DNA from: an uncultured Bacteroides sp.
GTDB taxonomy: Bacteria > Bacteroidota > Bacteroidia > Bacteroidales > Bacteroidaceae
DNA: 64,000 bases
Assembly: GCF_963677685.1 (NCBI RefSeq)
Contig: NZ_OY782186.1
Location: forward strand, 2,170,001 to 2,234,000
Reading direction: 5' to 3'
Of this stretch, positions 51,649 through 60,177 are shown one piece after another; the stretch's first letter is position 1, and every line of letters starts with the position of its first letter. The position numbers were made by a program, and so were the translations under genes. The notes beneath the pieces were generated by a model. The model had not been told where the DNA came from. It saw only the letters and a list, made by a program, of their open reading frames with translations, and did not search any database.

Positions 51649-53880
51649 TTATTGTCTAAATTTGAGTAGTAGGCTGACATATAACGTACGTCCGGGAGTT
51701 AGTGATGAGTAGTTGCTGCCATAAGGGCGGCTATCTTTATAATCAAAAATATTATTGACCCCAAATCCTGGTTCAACAATAAAAGATTTACCACAATCGA
51801 AGGTGTGACGAGTGTTCAAGTTCCATAGACCAAACCCAGGGGCTGAATCATCTGCACCACTAACCAAATAGTAGCGCTTGCTCTGTACACGTCCGTTCAG
51901 GTTAATATTCAATTTGTATGAGTTCCACGCATGTACCCAATTGGCAGTTACACTACCTGTATGGCGGATACTACGATTGATATTTGTCCAATTGCCATCC
52001 TGATCTTTTCCACGAGCATAAGCAAATGAATACCCTCCTCCAAGAGTGAAACCATATCCTAAATAAGCCGTTAGATTTGTGTCGAACCCTTTCACTAAAG
52101 CTTTATCCAAATTTCTATATTCTTTATATTTTTTCAGGCCAGTAATCTCTTGTGCTCCGAAAACGGCAGTAGCTTGATCGATAATAGCCTGTCTTTCTTC
52201 CGCACTCATGGCAGATAGTAGGGTCGTTCTACTATTGATCATGTCGTCAACCTGATTAATATAAGCAGTTGCAGATGCCGTAAAACGGCTACTGACATAT
52301 TCTACATTTAATGATCCATATTGGCTTTTTTCTGCTTTTAAATCAGTACTTCCTACGGTGATGGTTTTTCTGCTATGCATATAGTAGTAAAGCTCATCCA
52401 GACCTGGTGCGCGAAAACCTCCGGCATAAGATGCGCGGATATTAAAATTGCCCAATTTATACATTAATGATGCCTTGGGTGTGAAACTATTTCCGGCTTC
52501 TTGATGGTGTACGTATCTTCCACCAACTATAGCTTGTAAGTCTTGCAATAACTTAATTTCTTCTTGAACATAGACAGCTCCTGTATAAACGTGCTTGTCG
52601 ACTGATGCACTCTCACGGTTTAACTGTTCATTAATGTATTCAAGGCCTACTACACTTTTAAAAGCTTTCGAATGTCTGAATACCCCTTTTAAATTAGCAT
52701 TGTAATAATGTTGTTTCTTTACTGTTTTTTTATCTCCTATTTGATATTTTCCACTTTCCGTGAGGTATTTATATCCTGAATGATAATTATCATTCGATAC
52801 ATTAAAATCAATATATGAAGAATGGCTAAAGAGATATTTGGCACCTACTCCTAAATTATACGATTGGTATTTCAGATTATAATTATATCCTGCTATAGGT
52901 CGATCGGTTAAACGGTCATAAAATCCTCCTTCAGTATGCAAGGATAATTTGTCCGTTGGTTTAAAAATAAATTTTTGATTGATTACATTAGCATCAAAAG
53001 CCAGACTGCTGACTTTATCAGTAACATTACCATCTTCATCAAGTGGATTTTGTCTCCAACCATTTGACTGTTGACGTCTGTATGAAGTGTAAGAACCAAA
53101 CTTGTTAGTGGTAACATCGGCTGTGACACCTTGCGTAAACTGCCCGTATTTCTCAAGGTGAGTGTTTGAAGTCACTGTCAGCAAATTCTTAGGCTGATCA
53201 GTGATAATATTAATCACTCCGGCGATGGCATCCGATCCATATAAAGCTGAAGCAGCTCCTTTGAGTACCTCTATACGTTTAACACTATTCATGTCAATAC
53301 GGCTTAAATCAATGTTGTTAGCTGTATCTCCGGTGAGTTTTTTACCATTGATGAGAATCAGCACATATTTATTGCTCAACCCGTTCATCATAAGATAAGA
53401 ACCCATGGCATTGGTAGAGAAAGAAAGAGAAGGTTGCAACATGGTCATAGCCGTTTGAAAATCAGTTATTCCCGCCTTTTTTATCTCCTCAGAACTCATT
53501 ACTTCAACTGGCACAGGAGAATCTTTTAATCGGTGATGAGTACCGGTACCTGTCACTACTACCTGATCAAGATTGATCGGTGTCTTTTGTAACTTGATTA
53601 GTAAATTCGTTTTGTCCTTACTGACTTTTAATCTCAAAGGAGAGTAATCCAAGCAACTGGCACGTAATGTATACTCTCCATCTTTCACATTTTTAAGCTT
53701 AAATTCTCCTTTGCTGTTTGTTGCACAGCCGATAGTAGTTTGTTCCAGACGCACATTAGCCCCTCTTACAGGCAGACCGGTTTCTGCATTAATAACCTTT
53801 CCGCTAAACGTAATTTGTGCTAGCGAACTCATTACAACACAACCCCCTAAAAGGATTGTTAGTAAGCATCTTTTTTTCAT
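51649..53880 (-). CDS. TonB-dependent receptor under cobalamin riboswitch control
   Basis: A 743-residue outer-membrane receptor with signal peptide, a carboxypeptidase-regulatory-like domain (residues ~24-105: ITFSGKVINAETGLPVRGAN), a plug (KDSPVPVEVMSSEEIKKAGI, LILINGKKLTGDTANNIDLS, RIEVLKGAASALYGSDAIAG) and a 22-strand-type barrel ending YVSLLLKFRQ. Because a B12 riboswitch lies directly ahead of it, the cargo is probably cobalamin, another corrinoid or a cobalt complex, making it BtuB-like in role. It heads the long minus-strand operon, with cbiK 2 nt behind it. The plug and barrel look complete. Confidence 0.9.
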   Translation of the reverse strand: MKKRCLLTILLGGCVVMSSLAQITFSGKVINAETGLPVRGANVRLEQTTIGCATNSKGEFKLKNVKDGEYTLRASCLDYSPLRLKVSKDKTNLLIKLQKTPINLDQVVVTGTGTHHRLKDSPVPVEVMSSEEIKKAGITDFQTAMTMLQPSLSFSTNAMGSYLMMNGLSNKYVLILINGKKLTGDTANNIDLSRIDMNSVKRIEVLKGAASALYGSDAIAGVINIITDQPKNLLTVTSNTHLEKYGQFTQGVTADVTTNKFGSYTSYRRQQSNGWRQNPLDEDGNVTDKVSSLAFDANVINQKFIFKPTDKLSLHTEGGFYDRLTDRPIAGYNYNLKYQSYNLGVGAKYLFSHSSYIDFNVSNDNYHSGYKYLTESGKYQIGDKKTVKKQHYYNANLKGVFRHSKAFKSVVGLEYINEQLNRESASVDKHVYTGAVYVQEEIKLLQDLQAIVGGRYVHHQEAGNSFTPKASLMYKLGNFNIRASYAGGFRAPGLDELYYYMHSRKTITVGSTDLKAEKSQYGSLNVEYVSSRFTASATAYINQVDDMINSRTTLLSAMSAEERQAIIDQATAVFGAQEITGLKKYKEYRNLDKALVKGFDTNLTAYLGYGFTLGGGYSFAYARGKDQDGNWTNINRSIRHTGSVTANWVHAWNSYKLNINLNGRVQSKRYYLVSGADDSAPGFGLWNLNTRHTFDCGKSFIVEPGFGVNNIFDYKDSRPYGSNYSSLTPGRTLYVSLLLKFRQ

Positions 53881-53944
53881 TGATGTGTTTTAAAGAAGTT
53901 AATAAATAGCCTTCCTGGCCCCGGGATTGCTTTATTAATTATAA

Positions 53945-54150
53945 CTTGCTTGGCAGGTTTCCTGACTATTCCTTGTTAAGAAGCACCTTCCCGTATTCGT
54001 TGCAAATGAATACAGTGGTCTATTTTGAAAAGCTTCTCTTCACTCTTGATTAGATCAAGAGGTTGGGTATACAGTAGCGGGCACTGTTCCGGGTTCACAC
54101 CGGATTCCCTTTTATACATTACACAGAAAGTGTATTGTATCACCAAAGCG
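53945..54150 (-). promoter_or_regulatory. Cobalamin riboswitch
   Basis: Read on the minus strand, the region contains, in order, GGGAATCCGGTGTGAACCCG (from 54109 down), the B12-box core GCCCGCTACTGTATACCC (54082-54065), several hairpins, and GTCAGGAAACCTGCC (53966-53952), which closes the receptor. Order and spacing match the class I cobalamin aptamer. It ends about 70 nt ahead of the TonB receptor start, so it probably blocks translation or transcription of the operon when adenosylcobalamin or a related corrinoid is abundant. Confidence 0.95.
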
Positions 54151-54154
54151 GGTG

Positions 54155-54181
54155 CAAAGTTATTAATTTATTTTATATTTG
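54155..54181. promoter_or_regulatory. Face-to-back divergent promoters for the riboswitch transcript and cobB
   Basis: Minus strand: TAACTTTG at 54162-54155 would start the riboswitch transcript near 54148. Plus strand: TATATTTG at 54174-54181 would start cobB near 54188. Both match TAnnTTTG exactly. Their polymerase footprints overlap, so the two promoters should compete. No clear -33 boxes were found. Confidence 0.5.
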
Positions 54182-54211
54182 CAGCTTCTATACTGTAAGT
54201 TATATAAATCA

Positions 54212-55615
54212 ATGAAGTCACATCTACTGATAGGTGCTGCCTCTTCAGGTAGCGGAAAAACCACTTTTACGTTAGGTCTCCTTAAGGCTTTGAAGAAACG
54301 TGGAGAAAGGGTACAACCTTTTAAATGCGGTCCTGATTATATCGATACGCAACATCATGCGCTTGCCGCGGGAAAACCTTCTGTAAACTTGGATACATGG
54401 ATGGCTTCTGAAGAGCATATCAAAGCTCTATATTGCCACTATGGAGAAGATGCGAGTGTTTGCGTTACGGAAGGCGTTATGGGGTTGTTTGACGGATATG
54501 ATGGTATGCGAGGTAGTAGTGCGGCAATAGCTTGCTTGTTGCGCATTCCGGTAGTATTGATCCTCAATGCTCGCTCCATGGCCTATTCAGTGGCTCCTAT
54601 CTTATATGGATATAAACATTTTCATTCTTCTATAAATATTGTAGGAGTAGTATTCAACCAAGTAGCGGGAGAAAGCCACTTCAGCTATTTGAAACAAGCT
54701 TGTGAAGATGCTGGTGTGGAATGTCTGGGCTATCTGCCACGAAAGAGTGATATTGAAATACCTTCTCGTCATTTGGGACTTACTCTTGATGAAAAGTTTC
54801 GATTTGATGCATTTACCGATCGAATAGCCGAACTTATTGAGGAGTTTGTGGATGTAGACAGATTACTACAATTGTCTTCTCTGAACTTGGAGAATAGTAT
54901 GGATGGTAGAGTATTAGCATCTAAGCAAGCACAATGCTCTGACGAACGTCCAACAACTAATAATAATCAGATAGATTGTCACCAAAATCTTTCAGAGAAG
55001 GAATCTAAAAATACCGCTACTGCCGGATCAGGTGAAAATCCTGCAATGAAAATAGCGATAGCACGAGATGAAGCATTCAACTTTACTTATTGCGAGAATA
55101 TTCGTCGACTAGAAGAGTGGGGAAGTGTGAGCTATTTCAGTCCCCTAAAAGACCATGCATTACCTGAGGCCGACTTTGTTTATCTGCCAGGTGGTTATCC
55201 TGAATTTTTCCTTCCTGAACTGAGTGAAAATATAACGATGATTGAATCGATAAAAGCTTATGCAAGAGCAGGAGGGAAGCTCTTAGCGGAGTGCGGAGGC
55301 ATGATGTATCTTTGTCGCTCAATTACCGGAATGGATGGATGTGCATACACTATGGCAGGTGTTTTAGAACAAGATGCTACCATGGACCAGATGAAATTGC
55401 ATTTAGGTTACCGAAGAGTAACCTATCAGGGGATACCTCTTTGTGGACATGAGTTTCATTATTCAAAGATACTCCATCCATTGGAATCTGTTGCAACCCA
55501 ATACAACGCAAAGGGTATGCCTACCGATACGGCGCTAATCCGTTACAATAATGTCATAGCAAGTTATACCCATTTCTACTGGGGAGAACAAAATATTTTG
55601 GATTTATGGAAATAA
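54212..55615 (+). CDS. cobB: Cobyrinic acid a,c-diamide synthase
   Basis: A 467-residue glutamine amidotransferase from ATG 54212 (MKSHLLIGAASSGSGKTTFT); the in-frame TTG at 54179 lies in the promoter. The N-terminal P-loop domain (ASSGSGKTTFTLGLLKALKK, FKCGPDYIDTQHH, VTEGVMGLFDGYDGMRGSSA) activates the acetate side chains a and c with ATP. The C-terminal domain carries the amidotransferase cysteine in GGKLLAECGGMMYL and the histidine in CGHEFHYSKI. Residues ~230-285 between the domains form a long Asn/Gln/Ser/Lys-rich linker. It is followed by the adenosyltransferase after 7 nt. Confidence 0.94.
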   Translation: MKSHLLIGAASSGSGKTTFTLGLLKALKKRGERVQPFKCGPDYIDTQHHALAAGKPSVNLDTWMASEEHIKALYCHYGEDASVCVTEGVMGLFDGYDGMRGSSAAIACLLRIPVVLILNARSMAYSVAPILYGYKHFHSSINIVGVVFNQVAGESHFSYLKQACEDAGVECLGYLPRKSDIEIPSRHLGLTLDEKFRFDAFTDRIAELIEEFVDVDRLLQLSSLNLENSMDGRVLASKQAQCSDERPTTNNNQIDCHQNLSEKESKNTATAGSGENPAMKIAIARDEAFNFTYCENIRRLEEWGSVSYFSPLKDHALPEADFVYLPGGYPEFFLPELSENITMIESIKAYARAGGKLLAECGGMMYLCRSITGMDGCAYTMAGVLEQDATMDQMKLHLGYRRVTYQGIPLCGHEFHYSKILHPLESVATQYNAKGMPTDTALIRYNNVIASYTHFYWGEQNILDLWK

Positions 55616-55622
55616 AAAAGTA

Positions 55623-56195
55623 ATGATGAAAAAGATATATACTAAAGGAGGAGATAAAGGTCGTACGGGAATTCATGGAGGAACACGTGTTGATAAGGAC
55701 GACATTCGTATTGAAGCCAATGGATGTATTGATGAATTGAACGCTGTAATTGGCATTGTACGTTCACTGCTTGCACAAGAGCATGATTATCAGGAAGCAT
55801 TGCATACGATTCAACGAGAACTTATGGTTGTTATGAGTCATGTAGCTACTCCGTCTGCTATCCGTAGTGCTAACCCCAATGTATTGAGAGAAGATATCGT
55901 TACTTTCTGCGAATCTGAAATAGACTGGCTCACCGATTTGCTCCATGAAAATGGTTATTTTGTATTGCCTGGAGGAACACCCGCGTGTGCCCAGTTGCAG
56001 TTTGCACGCACCGTAGCTCGCCGTGCAGAACGTAGATTGTGGACGCTGCACCGACAAGATCCTTTGCCTGAAACCATTTTGCTGTTTATGAATCGTTTAT
56101 CGGACTTGTTTTTTGTGATGGCTCGTTATGAATTGCAGCAACAAGAATGGTCTGAAGAACGCTGGCAGGCATTTGCTTATAAACGGAAGAAATAA
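55623..56195 (+). CDS. pduO: Cob(I)yrinic acid a,c-diamide adenosyltransferase, PduO type
   Basis: A 190-residue member of the PduO/MMAB family. The N-terminal ATP-binding motif is KIYTKGGDKGRTGIHGGTRV, followed by RIEANGCIDELNAVIGIVRS and, near 115-140, FVLPGGTPACAQLQFARTVA and RRAERRLW. It adds the 5'-deoxyadenosyl group to reduced cobalt. With cobB upstream it finishes the a,c-diamide and adenosylation steps. The start could be either of two adjacent ATG codons at 55623 and 55626. Amidation (CobQ) and lower-loop genes (CbiB, CobU, CobS, CobT) are not in the window. Confidence 0.93.
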   Translation: MMKKIYTKGGDKGRTGIHGGTRVDKDDIRIEANGCIDELNAVIGIVRSLLAQEHDYQEALHTIQRELMVVMSHVATPSAIRSANPNVLREDIVTFCESEIDWLTDLLHENGYFVLPGGTPACAQLQFARTVARRAERRLWTLHRQDPLPETILLFMNRLSDLFFVMARYELQQQEWSEERWQAFAYKRKK

Positions 56196-56582
56196 TTAAT
56201 ATTTCAATTTCCTCAGCCACATCAATTATCGTATCACAAACATGAGAACGAAATAGTTAATGCCTAAGTTCTTGTTCAAAAACGGCCGATTTCACGCTTT
56301 AACGCAGCGATCTCATCCGATTGATTAATTGTGAGCAGGATTTTTTTTTGTTCTTCAGACTATTATTTCAAGATTCGAACTCTCAAAGGTACGAATTCAA
56401 CGTCATAATGTACTACGAGAAATTATTCTTTTTGCACATAATGAACTCAAGAATTCAGAATGAGAAAAAGACTCAGAAAGAAGCTCAAAAAGAAATGAAT
56501 CAGAATAAATGTTTGACTTCATAATTAGCCTATAAAACGTATAGGCTAATTATGAAGTCAGTTTTTTCTAGAATAAGGCAAC
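56196..56582. other. Intergenic region between convergent genes
   Basis: About 385 nt. A 67-codon frame at 56321-56524 looks accidental (poly-Phe/Lys composition). The only clear element is the perfect hairpin at 56514-56560. Confidence 0.5.
56514..56560. terminator. 21-bp perfect hairpin terminator
   Basis: The arms 56514-56534 and 56540-56560 are exact reverse complements with a 5-nt loop, followed on the plus strand by GTTTTTTC. It lies between a plus-strand and a minus-strand gene that converge. Confidence 0.88.
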
Positions 56583-58955
56583 TTAAAAGTTCAGTTTTAC
56601 CCCTGCATAATAATTTCGAGGCATGGCGGGACCGTATATATAAGTAGAAGCACGATTTGGGCCTTTATCAAAATCTTTTTGATATGCATTGAACATATTG
56701 CGGATGCCTCCATTAATTTCGAGGGTAGAACCCTTATATAAAGCTATTTCATAACCAACTTTCAATCCCAACTCAAAAAATGAGTCTGATTTATCAGTTC
56801 TGTTTTTCTTAATATAACCGACTTCATGAGGAATCAGCATACTGCCTGTATAGTTTCCTGTAAGAGATGTACTTAGAGTCTTCCACGGAGTCAATGTTGC
56901 GACGAAATACCCATAGACATCAGGTGTACGCATCATTCGTCTTTCAGCAACAACATCATCCGTATCATCATTTGACCACTTTCGGGCTTCATCATACCGG
57001 CTTTTTTGGATTGTTGCTCCAAGTTGAAAATCAAAAAGTGTACCAATAGCCGCACGACTTTCCATATTTACACCATATACTTTTGCTCCTGAAGCATTCA
57101 CTGTCCGTTTAATAATGGAACCGTTTTCTTGCTCTTCTGAAATAGATGTAAACGGATTATTAAGTATAGTATAAAAGCCTTCAACTAAGAAATTTAATTC
57201 AGCAGTACCTATTTGACGATACCAATCTACTGAAGAGCTAAAACTGTGAGACTTCTCTTCTTTCAAATTTGGATCATTTTTTCTTATAATATGTTCTCCT
57301 CCTGCAATATCCACATGCAAGTCTTCGTCAAAGATTTGAGGAGCTCTGAATCCCTGACCATAGCTTACTCGTATATTGACATCTTTAGTTGGGTTATATC
57401 TTATGTTTGCACGCGGACTGACAACCGCATCTTTCATTAGACTGTGTTTATCAACACGAACTCCAGCCAAAAAGCTCCACATATCGTTTTTCCACTCATT
57501 CTGCAAGAATGCACTTTTTATATTAATTTTCTGATCAATTGCCTCTGGTCTATATCCGCTTTGATCTTCCAGAGCATCGTGATTATATTCCAATCCAGTT
57601 GTTAATGTTGAAGGCATAAACACTAGTTTGTCAAAGTCATAGGAATACTGCCCTCCTAAAATATAGGTAACATCTTTGGTTCTTCCATATGAACTTAATC
57701 GTGCATTTATAGCATTGAGTTTGTCCTCATTACTCATATCACTGGCATTTATAACAGAAACAGGCTCTCCCCCTCCGTAATAACTTTTACGGTTTGTTAA
57801 TTGTGCAGAGGAATATAAGTTGATACGATGTTTTCCATCAGATGAAAAAATATTATAATTCAAGCCTCCACCATCGATAGAAGTTTCTATTTGCTCTGTT
57901 ATATACGTATCGTGTGGAGAATTGTCAAGCATGTCTCCCCCCCTACGGAATTCATGCATATTATGGTACTCAAAAGTTAGTTTTGAGTAGGTTCCTGTTT
58001 TTATGAAAGATCTGAATCCCAATGTTTTGTTGAGTAGCTTTGGTAATTCAGTAAAACCGTCACCGTCATAATCATATCCGGATCTTTCTCTTTTCTGACC
58101 GAATGCCATAATGCCCATTTTTTGATTATCGGATACTAAGGAAGCATTGAATCCGGTATTGTTTTCAAAGGATTTGGCTCCATTTATTGCCGTTATAGTG
58201 TGAGTCAGTTGAGCAGAATTACGAATAGGTTCTTTTGTTATAATATTTATTGTTCCGGCAATGGCTGAAGCCCCAAATAAAGCTGATCCTCCTCCTCTTA
58301 TAATTTCAATACGTTCAATCATATTTGCCGGTATCTGATCTAAACCATAAACGCTTGTCAAAGCACTGAATATAGGACGTGAATCGATTAAAATCTGAGA
58401 ATAAGCACCTTCTAAACCATTCATTCGCACTTGTGTGAAACCACAATTTTGGCAGTTTGTCTCAACACGGACTCCGGGTTGGAAATTCAGTCCTTGAGAA
58501 AGGGTTGCAGAATTAGTCCTATCAAAGGTTTTTATATTTAATATATTCACTAATGTTGGAGCCATTCGCCTTTCTGTTTCGTTACGATTGGCAGAAACAA
58601 CCACTTCATTAAGAGATATACTACTCTCTTCCAGCTCAAAGTTAATTTCAAGTGTTTTTCCTTTTTTTATAAGAATTTCTTTTGAACTGGTTATATACCC
58701 TACGAATCTGGCTTCAATAGTGAATTTTCCTTCAGGAAGGTCTTTTAAAAAATAATGCCCTGTTGCATCCGTTGTGGTTCCTATTGTCGTCCCTTTTAGC
58801 GAGACTGATATATAAGGCATGTGTTCACGGGTCTTTTTATCTATTATGTGCCCCACTACATTGGCATCGGTTTTTTGTCTTTCTACAGATTCTTTTGCTT
58901 GTATATCTAGCAAAGAGAATACAAAACACATCAAAATGAATATATATTTTCCCAT
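56583..58955 (-). CDS. TonB-dependent receptor with carboxypeptidase-like N-domain
   Basis: A 790-residue outer-membrane receptor: signal peptide (GKYIFILMCFVFSLLDIQA), a CarboxypepD_reg-like domain (NVVGHIIDKKTREHMPYISV, TTDATGHYFLKDLPEGKFTI), a plug (VRMNGLEGAYSQILIDSRPI, RIEIIRGGGSALFGASAIAG) and a barrel ending MPRNYYAGVKLNF. The plug resembles the FepA/CirA/BtuB group. There is a Cys pair, TNCQNCGFTQ, in the plug that is unusual for the family and could form a disulfide or bind metal. It stands alone, with no riboswitch in the 200 nt ahead of it. Substrate unknown; a metal complex or corrinoid is possible from the neighbourhood. Confidence 0.87.
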   Translation of the reverse strand: MGKYIFILMCFVFSLLDIQAKESVERQKTDANVVGHIIDKKTREHMPYISVSLKGTTIGTTTDATGHYFLKDLPEGKFTIEARFVGYITSSKEILIKKGKTLEINFELEESSISLNEVVVSANRNETERRMAPTLVNILNIKTFDRTNSATLSQGLNFQPGVRVETNCQNCGFTQVRMNGLEGAYSQILIDSRPIFSALTSVYGLDQIPANMIERIEIIRGGGSALFGASAIAGTINIITKEPIRNSAQLTHTITAINGAKSFENNTGFNASLVSDNQKMGIMAFGQKRERSGYDYDGDGFTELPKLLNKTLGFRSFIKTGTYSKLTFEYHNMHEFRRGGDMLDNSPHDTYITEQIETSIDGGGLNYNIFSSDGKHRINLYSSAQLTNRKSYYGGGEPVSVINASDMSNEDKLNAINARLSSYGRTKDVTYILGGQYSYDFDKLVFMPSTLTTGLEYNHDALEDQSGYRPEAIDQKINIKSAFLQNEWKNDMWSFLAGVRVDKHSLMKDAVVSPRANIRYNPTKDVNIRVSYGQGFRAPQIFDEDLHVDIAGGEHIIRKNDPNLKEEKSHSFSSSVDWYRQIGTAELNFLVEGFYTILNNPFTSISEEQENGSIIKRTVNASGAKVYGVNMESRAAIGTLFDFQLGATIQKSRYDEARKWSNDDTDDVVAERRMMRTPDVYGYFVATLTPWKTLSTSLTGNYTGSMLIPHEVGYIKKNRTDKSDSFFELGLKVGYEIALYKGSTLEINGGIRNMFNAYQKDFDKGPNRASTYIYGPAMPRNYYAGVKLNF

Positions 58956-59172
58956 TTTATTTTTATTTTATTAATAGTTTAATAACAGTTAGCCAAACTT
59001 AACACAGTAGGTTTGACCATATAAATAGTTTTAAAGCAAATTGTCTTTTTTTATTTCGTTAATAATTCTTTGAATTTTAAGTGTATGCTATAAAAATAAC
59101 TATAACATTAATTAAGACACTATTGTTGCAAGTAATTTTGTATAATATAATAAACCCTTAATATTGGATTAA

Positions 59173-59469
59173 TCTATTTACAATGCTGCTACATCATTTT
59201 ATAAAATATTCAAAGAGCCCAATGGTGGACAATTAGCTGAATGGATAAATGAATATAGAGATACTGAGCTTGCAAAATTAAAAACCTTTATCACAGGCAT
59301 CATGCTGGACATGAGAGCTGTTGAAAATGGAATAAAATACCTTTTTTCTAATGGAATCGTAGAAGGCTTTGTTAATAAATTGAAGACTATAAAACGAATG
59401 ATGTACGGAAAGGCAAAGCTCATGCTACTGAAAAGAAAACTAGTTCTGGAAACTCTTCTTTTCAACTAA
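59173..59469 (+). pseudogene. Remnant of an ISL3-family transposase (C-terminal part)
   Basis: The plus-strand frame has no proper start (a TAA at 59170 precedes it) and encodes about 98 residues ending at TAA 59467. The end is typical of ISL3-type DDE transposases: AVENGIKYLFSNGIVEGFVN with the last catalytic glutamate in IVEGF, then KLKTIKRMMYGKAKLMLLKR. A full protein would be ~400 residues or more, so most of the gene is gone. No terminal inverted repeats were recognised. The minus-strand open frame over the same bases is a shadow. Confidence 0.75.
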
Positions 59470-59622
59470 ATTGCAAAAGAACTACCATTTCTAGGGGAAT
59501 ACACAGATGACTTAGTTTCAGTCTGTTGAGAGTAAATAATCAACGCATTGAAACATTATATTCAAGGGCATGAAACAAATTGTTTCGCGTATTGAAACTT
59601 TAGCTTTACTCAAAAGATAAAG

Positions 59623-59823
59623 TTAAGCACTTAACTGTAATCTATAAAACAGTAAAGGCAGAGCCTTATCCTCTGCCTTTATCTTCTTACGATCATACTT
59701 TTTTTTCGATTGATGCACGCTTGAGTAACTTACTGGTCGGGTGTGCATGCTAATTTCTTCCTCCCGACTAGCCTTTCGATGCGCTTTAATATAATCGCGC
59801 TGAGTAAACTTTTTCTTTTTCAT
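59623..59823 (-). CDS. Small basic conserved protein
   Basis: A 66-residue lysine/arginine-rich protein starting MKKKKFTQRDYIKAHRKASR, with VHQSKKKYDRKKIKAEDKAL in the second half. I recall near-identical small proteins in Bacteroides genomes, always annotated hypothetical. The charge suggests nucleic-acid or ribosome binding, but this is a guess. A -7 box TATCTTTG lies on the minus strand at 59854-59847, giving a short leader, which supports a real gene. Confidence 0.7.
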   Translation of the reverse strand: MKKKKFTQRDYIKAHRKASREEEISMHTRPVSYSSVHQSKKKYDRKKIKAEDKALPLLFYRLQLSA

Positions 59824-60177
59824 AAGTTCTATTATATTTTCGTGGACAAAGATACAACCTTTTAAATAAATCTTTTGTTATATTGACAAATAAATCCTTT
59901 TGTAAATGATTAATTAAAAGTAATTATCTCTATAAAGGATATAATGCTTAACCCAAATATGAGGTGTTCTATTTGGATTTTGAAAGAAAAAAGATTATAT
60001 TTGCAGTAAATCATCATTTTAGGCTTAAAAAGAACTATAGATTTTTCTGGCATTTAAAAATCTTTTTCGGTCAATTTCTCTCCCTTGAAAGGGTCGGTTT
60101 TTATCCTGATTATGTAAATATCGCACACTCTACTTCAAGAGGAGCTTCTTATCGCAGATTATAAAAAAAACTATTAT
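59824..60177. other. Intergenic region with divergent promoters
   Basis: About 350 nt holding the promoter of the small basic protein (minus) and that of the trehalose gene (plus, 59972-60003). A 66-codon frame at 59964-60164 begins inside the promoter and is not believed. Nothing else was recognised. Confidence 0.5.
59972..60003 (+). promoter_or_regulatory. Consensus promoter of the trehalose synthesis gene
   Basis: TTTG (59972-59975), exactly 20 nt, then TATATTTG (59996-60003): a full match to the Bacteroides promoter. Transcription would begin near 60010, leaving a leader of ~168 nt. Confidence 0.7.

Noticed and set aside
56321..56524. 67-codon plus-strand ORF between the adenosyltransferase and the third TonB receptor
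   Set aside because: Poly-Phe and Lys/Gln composition, runs into the terminator hairpin, and no family resemblance.
59199..59465. 88-codon minus-strand ORF
   Set aside because: It is the shadow of the ISL3 transposase remnant, which is on the plus strand with clear family motifs.
59964..60164. 66-codon ORF upstream of the trehalose gene
   Set aside because: It begins inside a consensus promoter (59972-60003) and has no recognisable sequence pattern.
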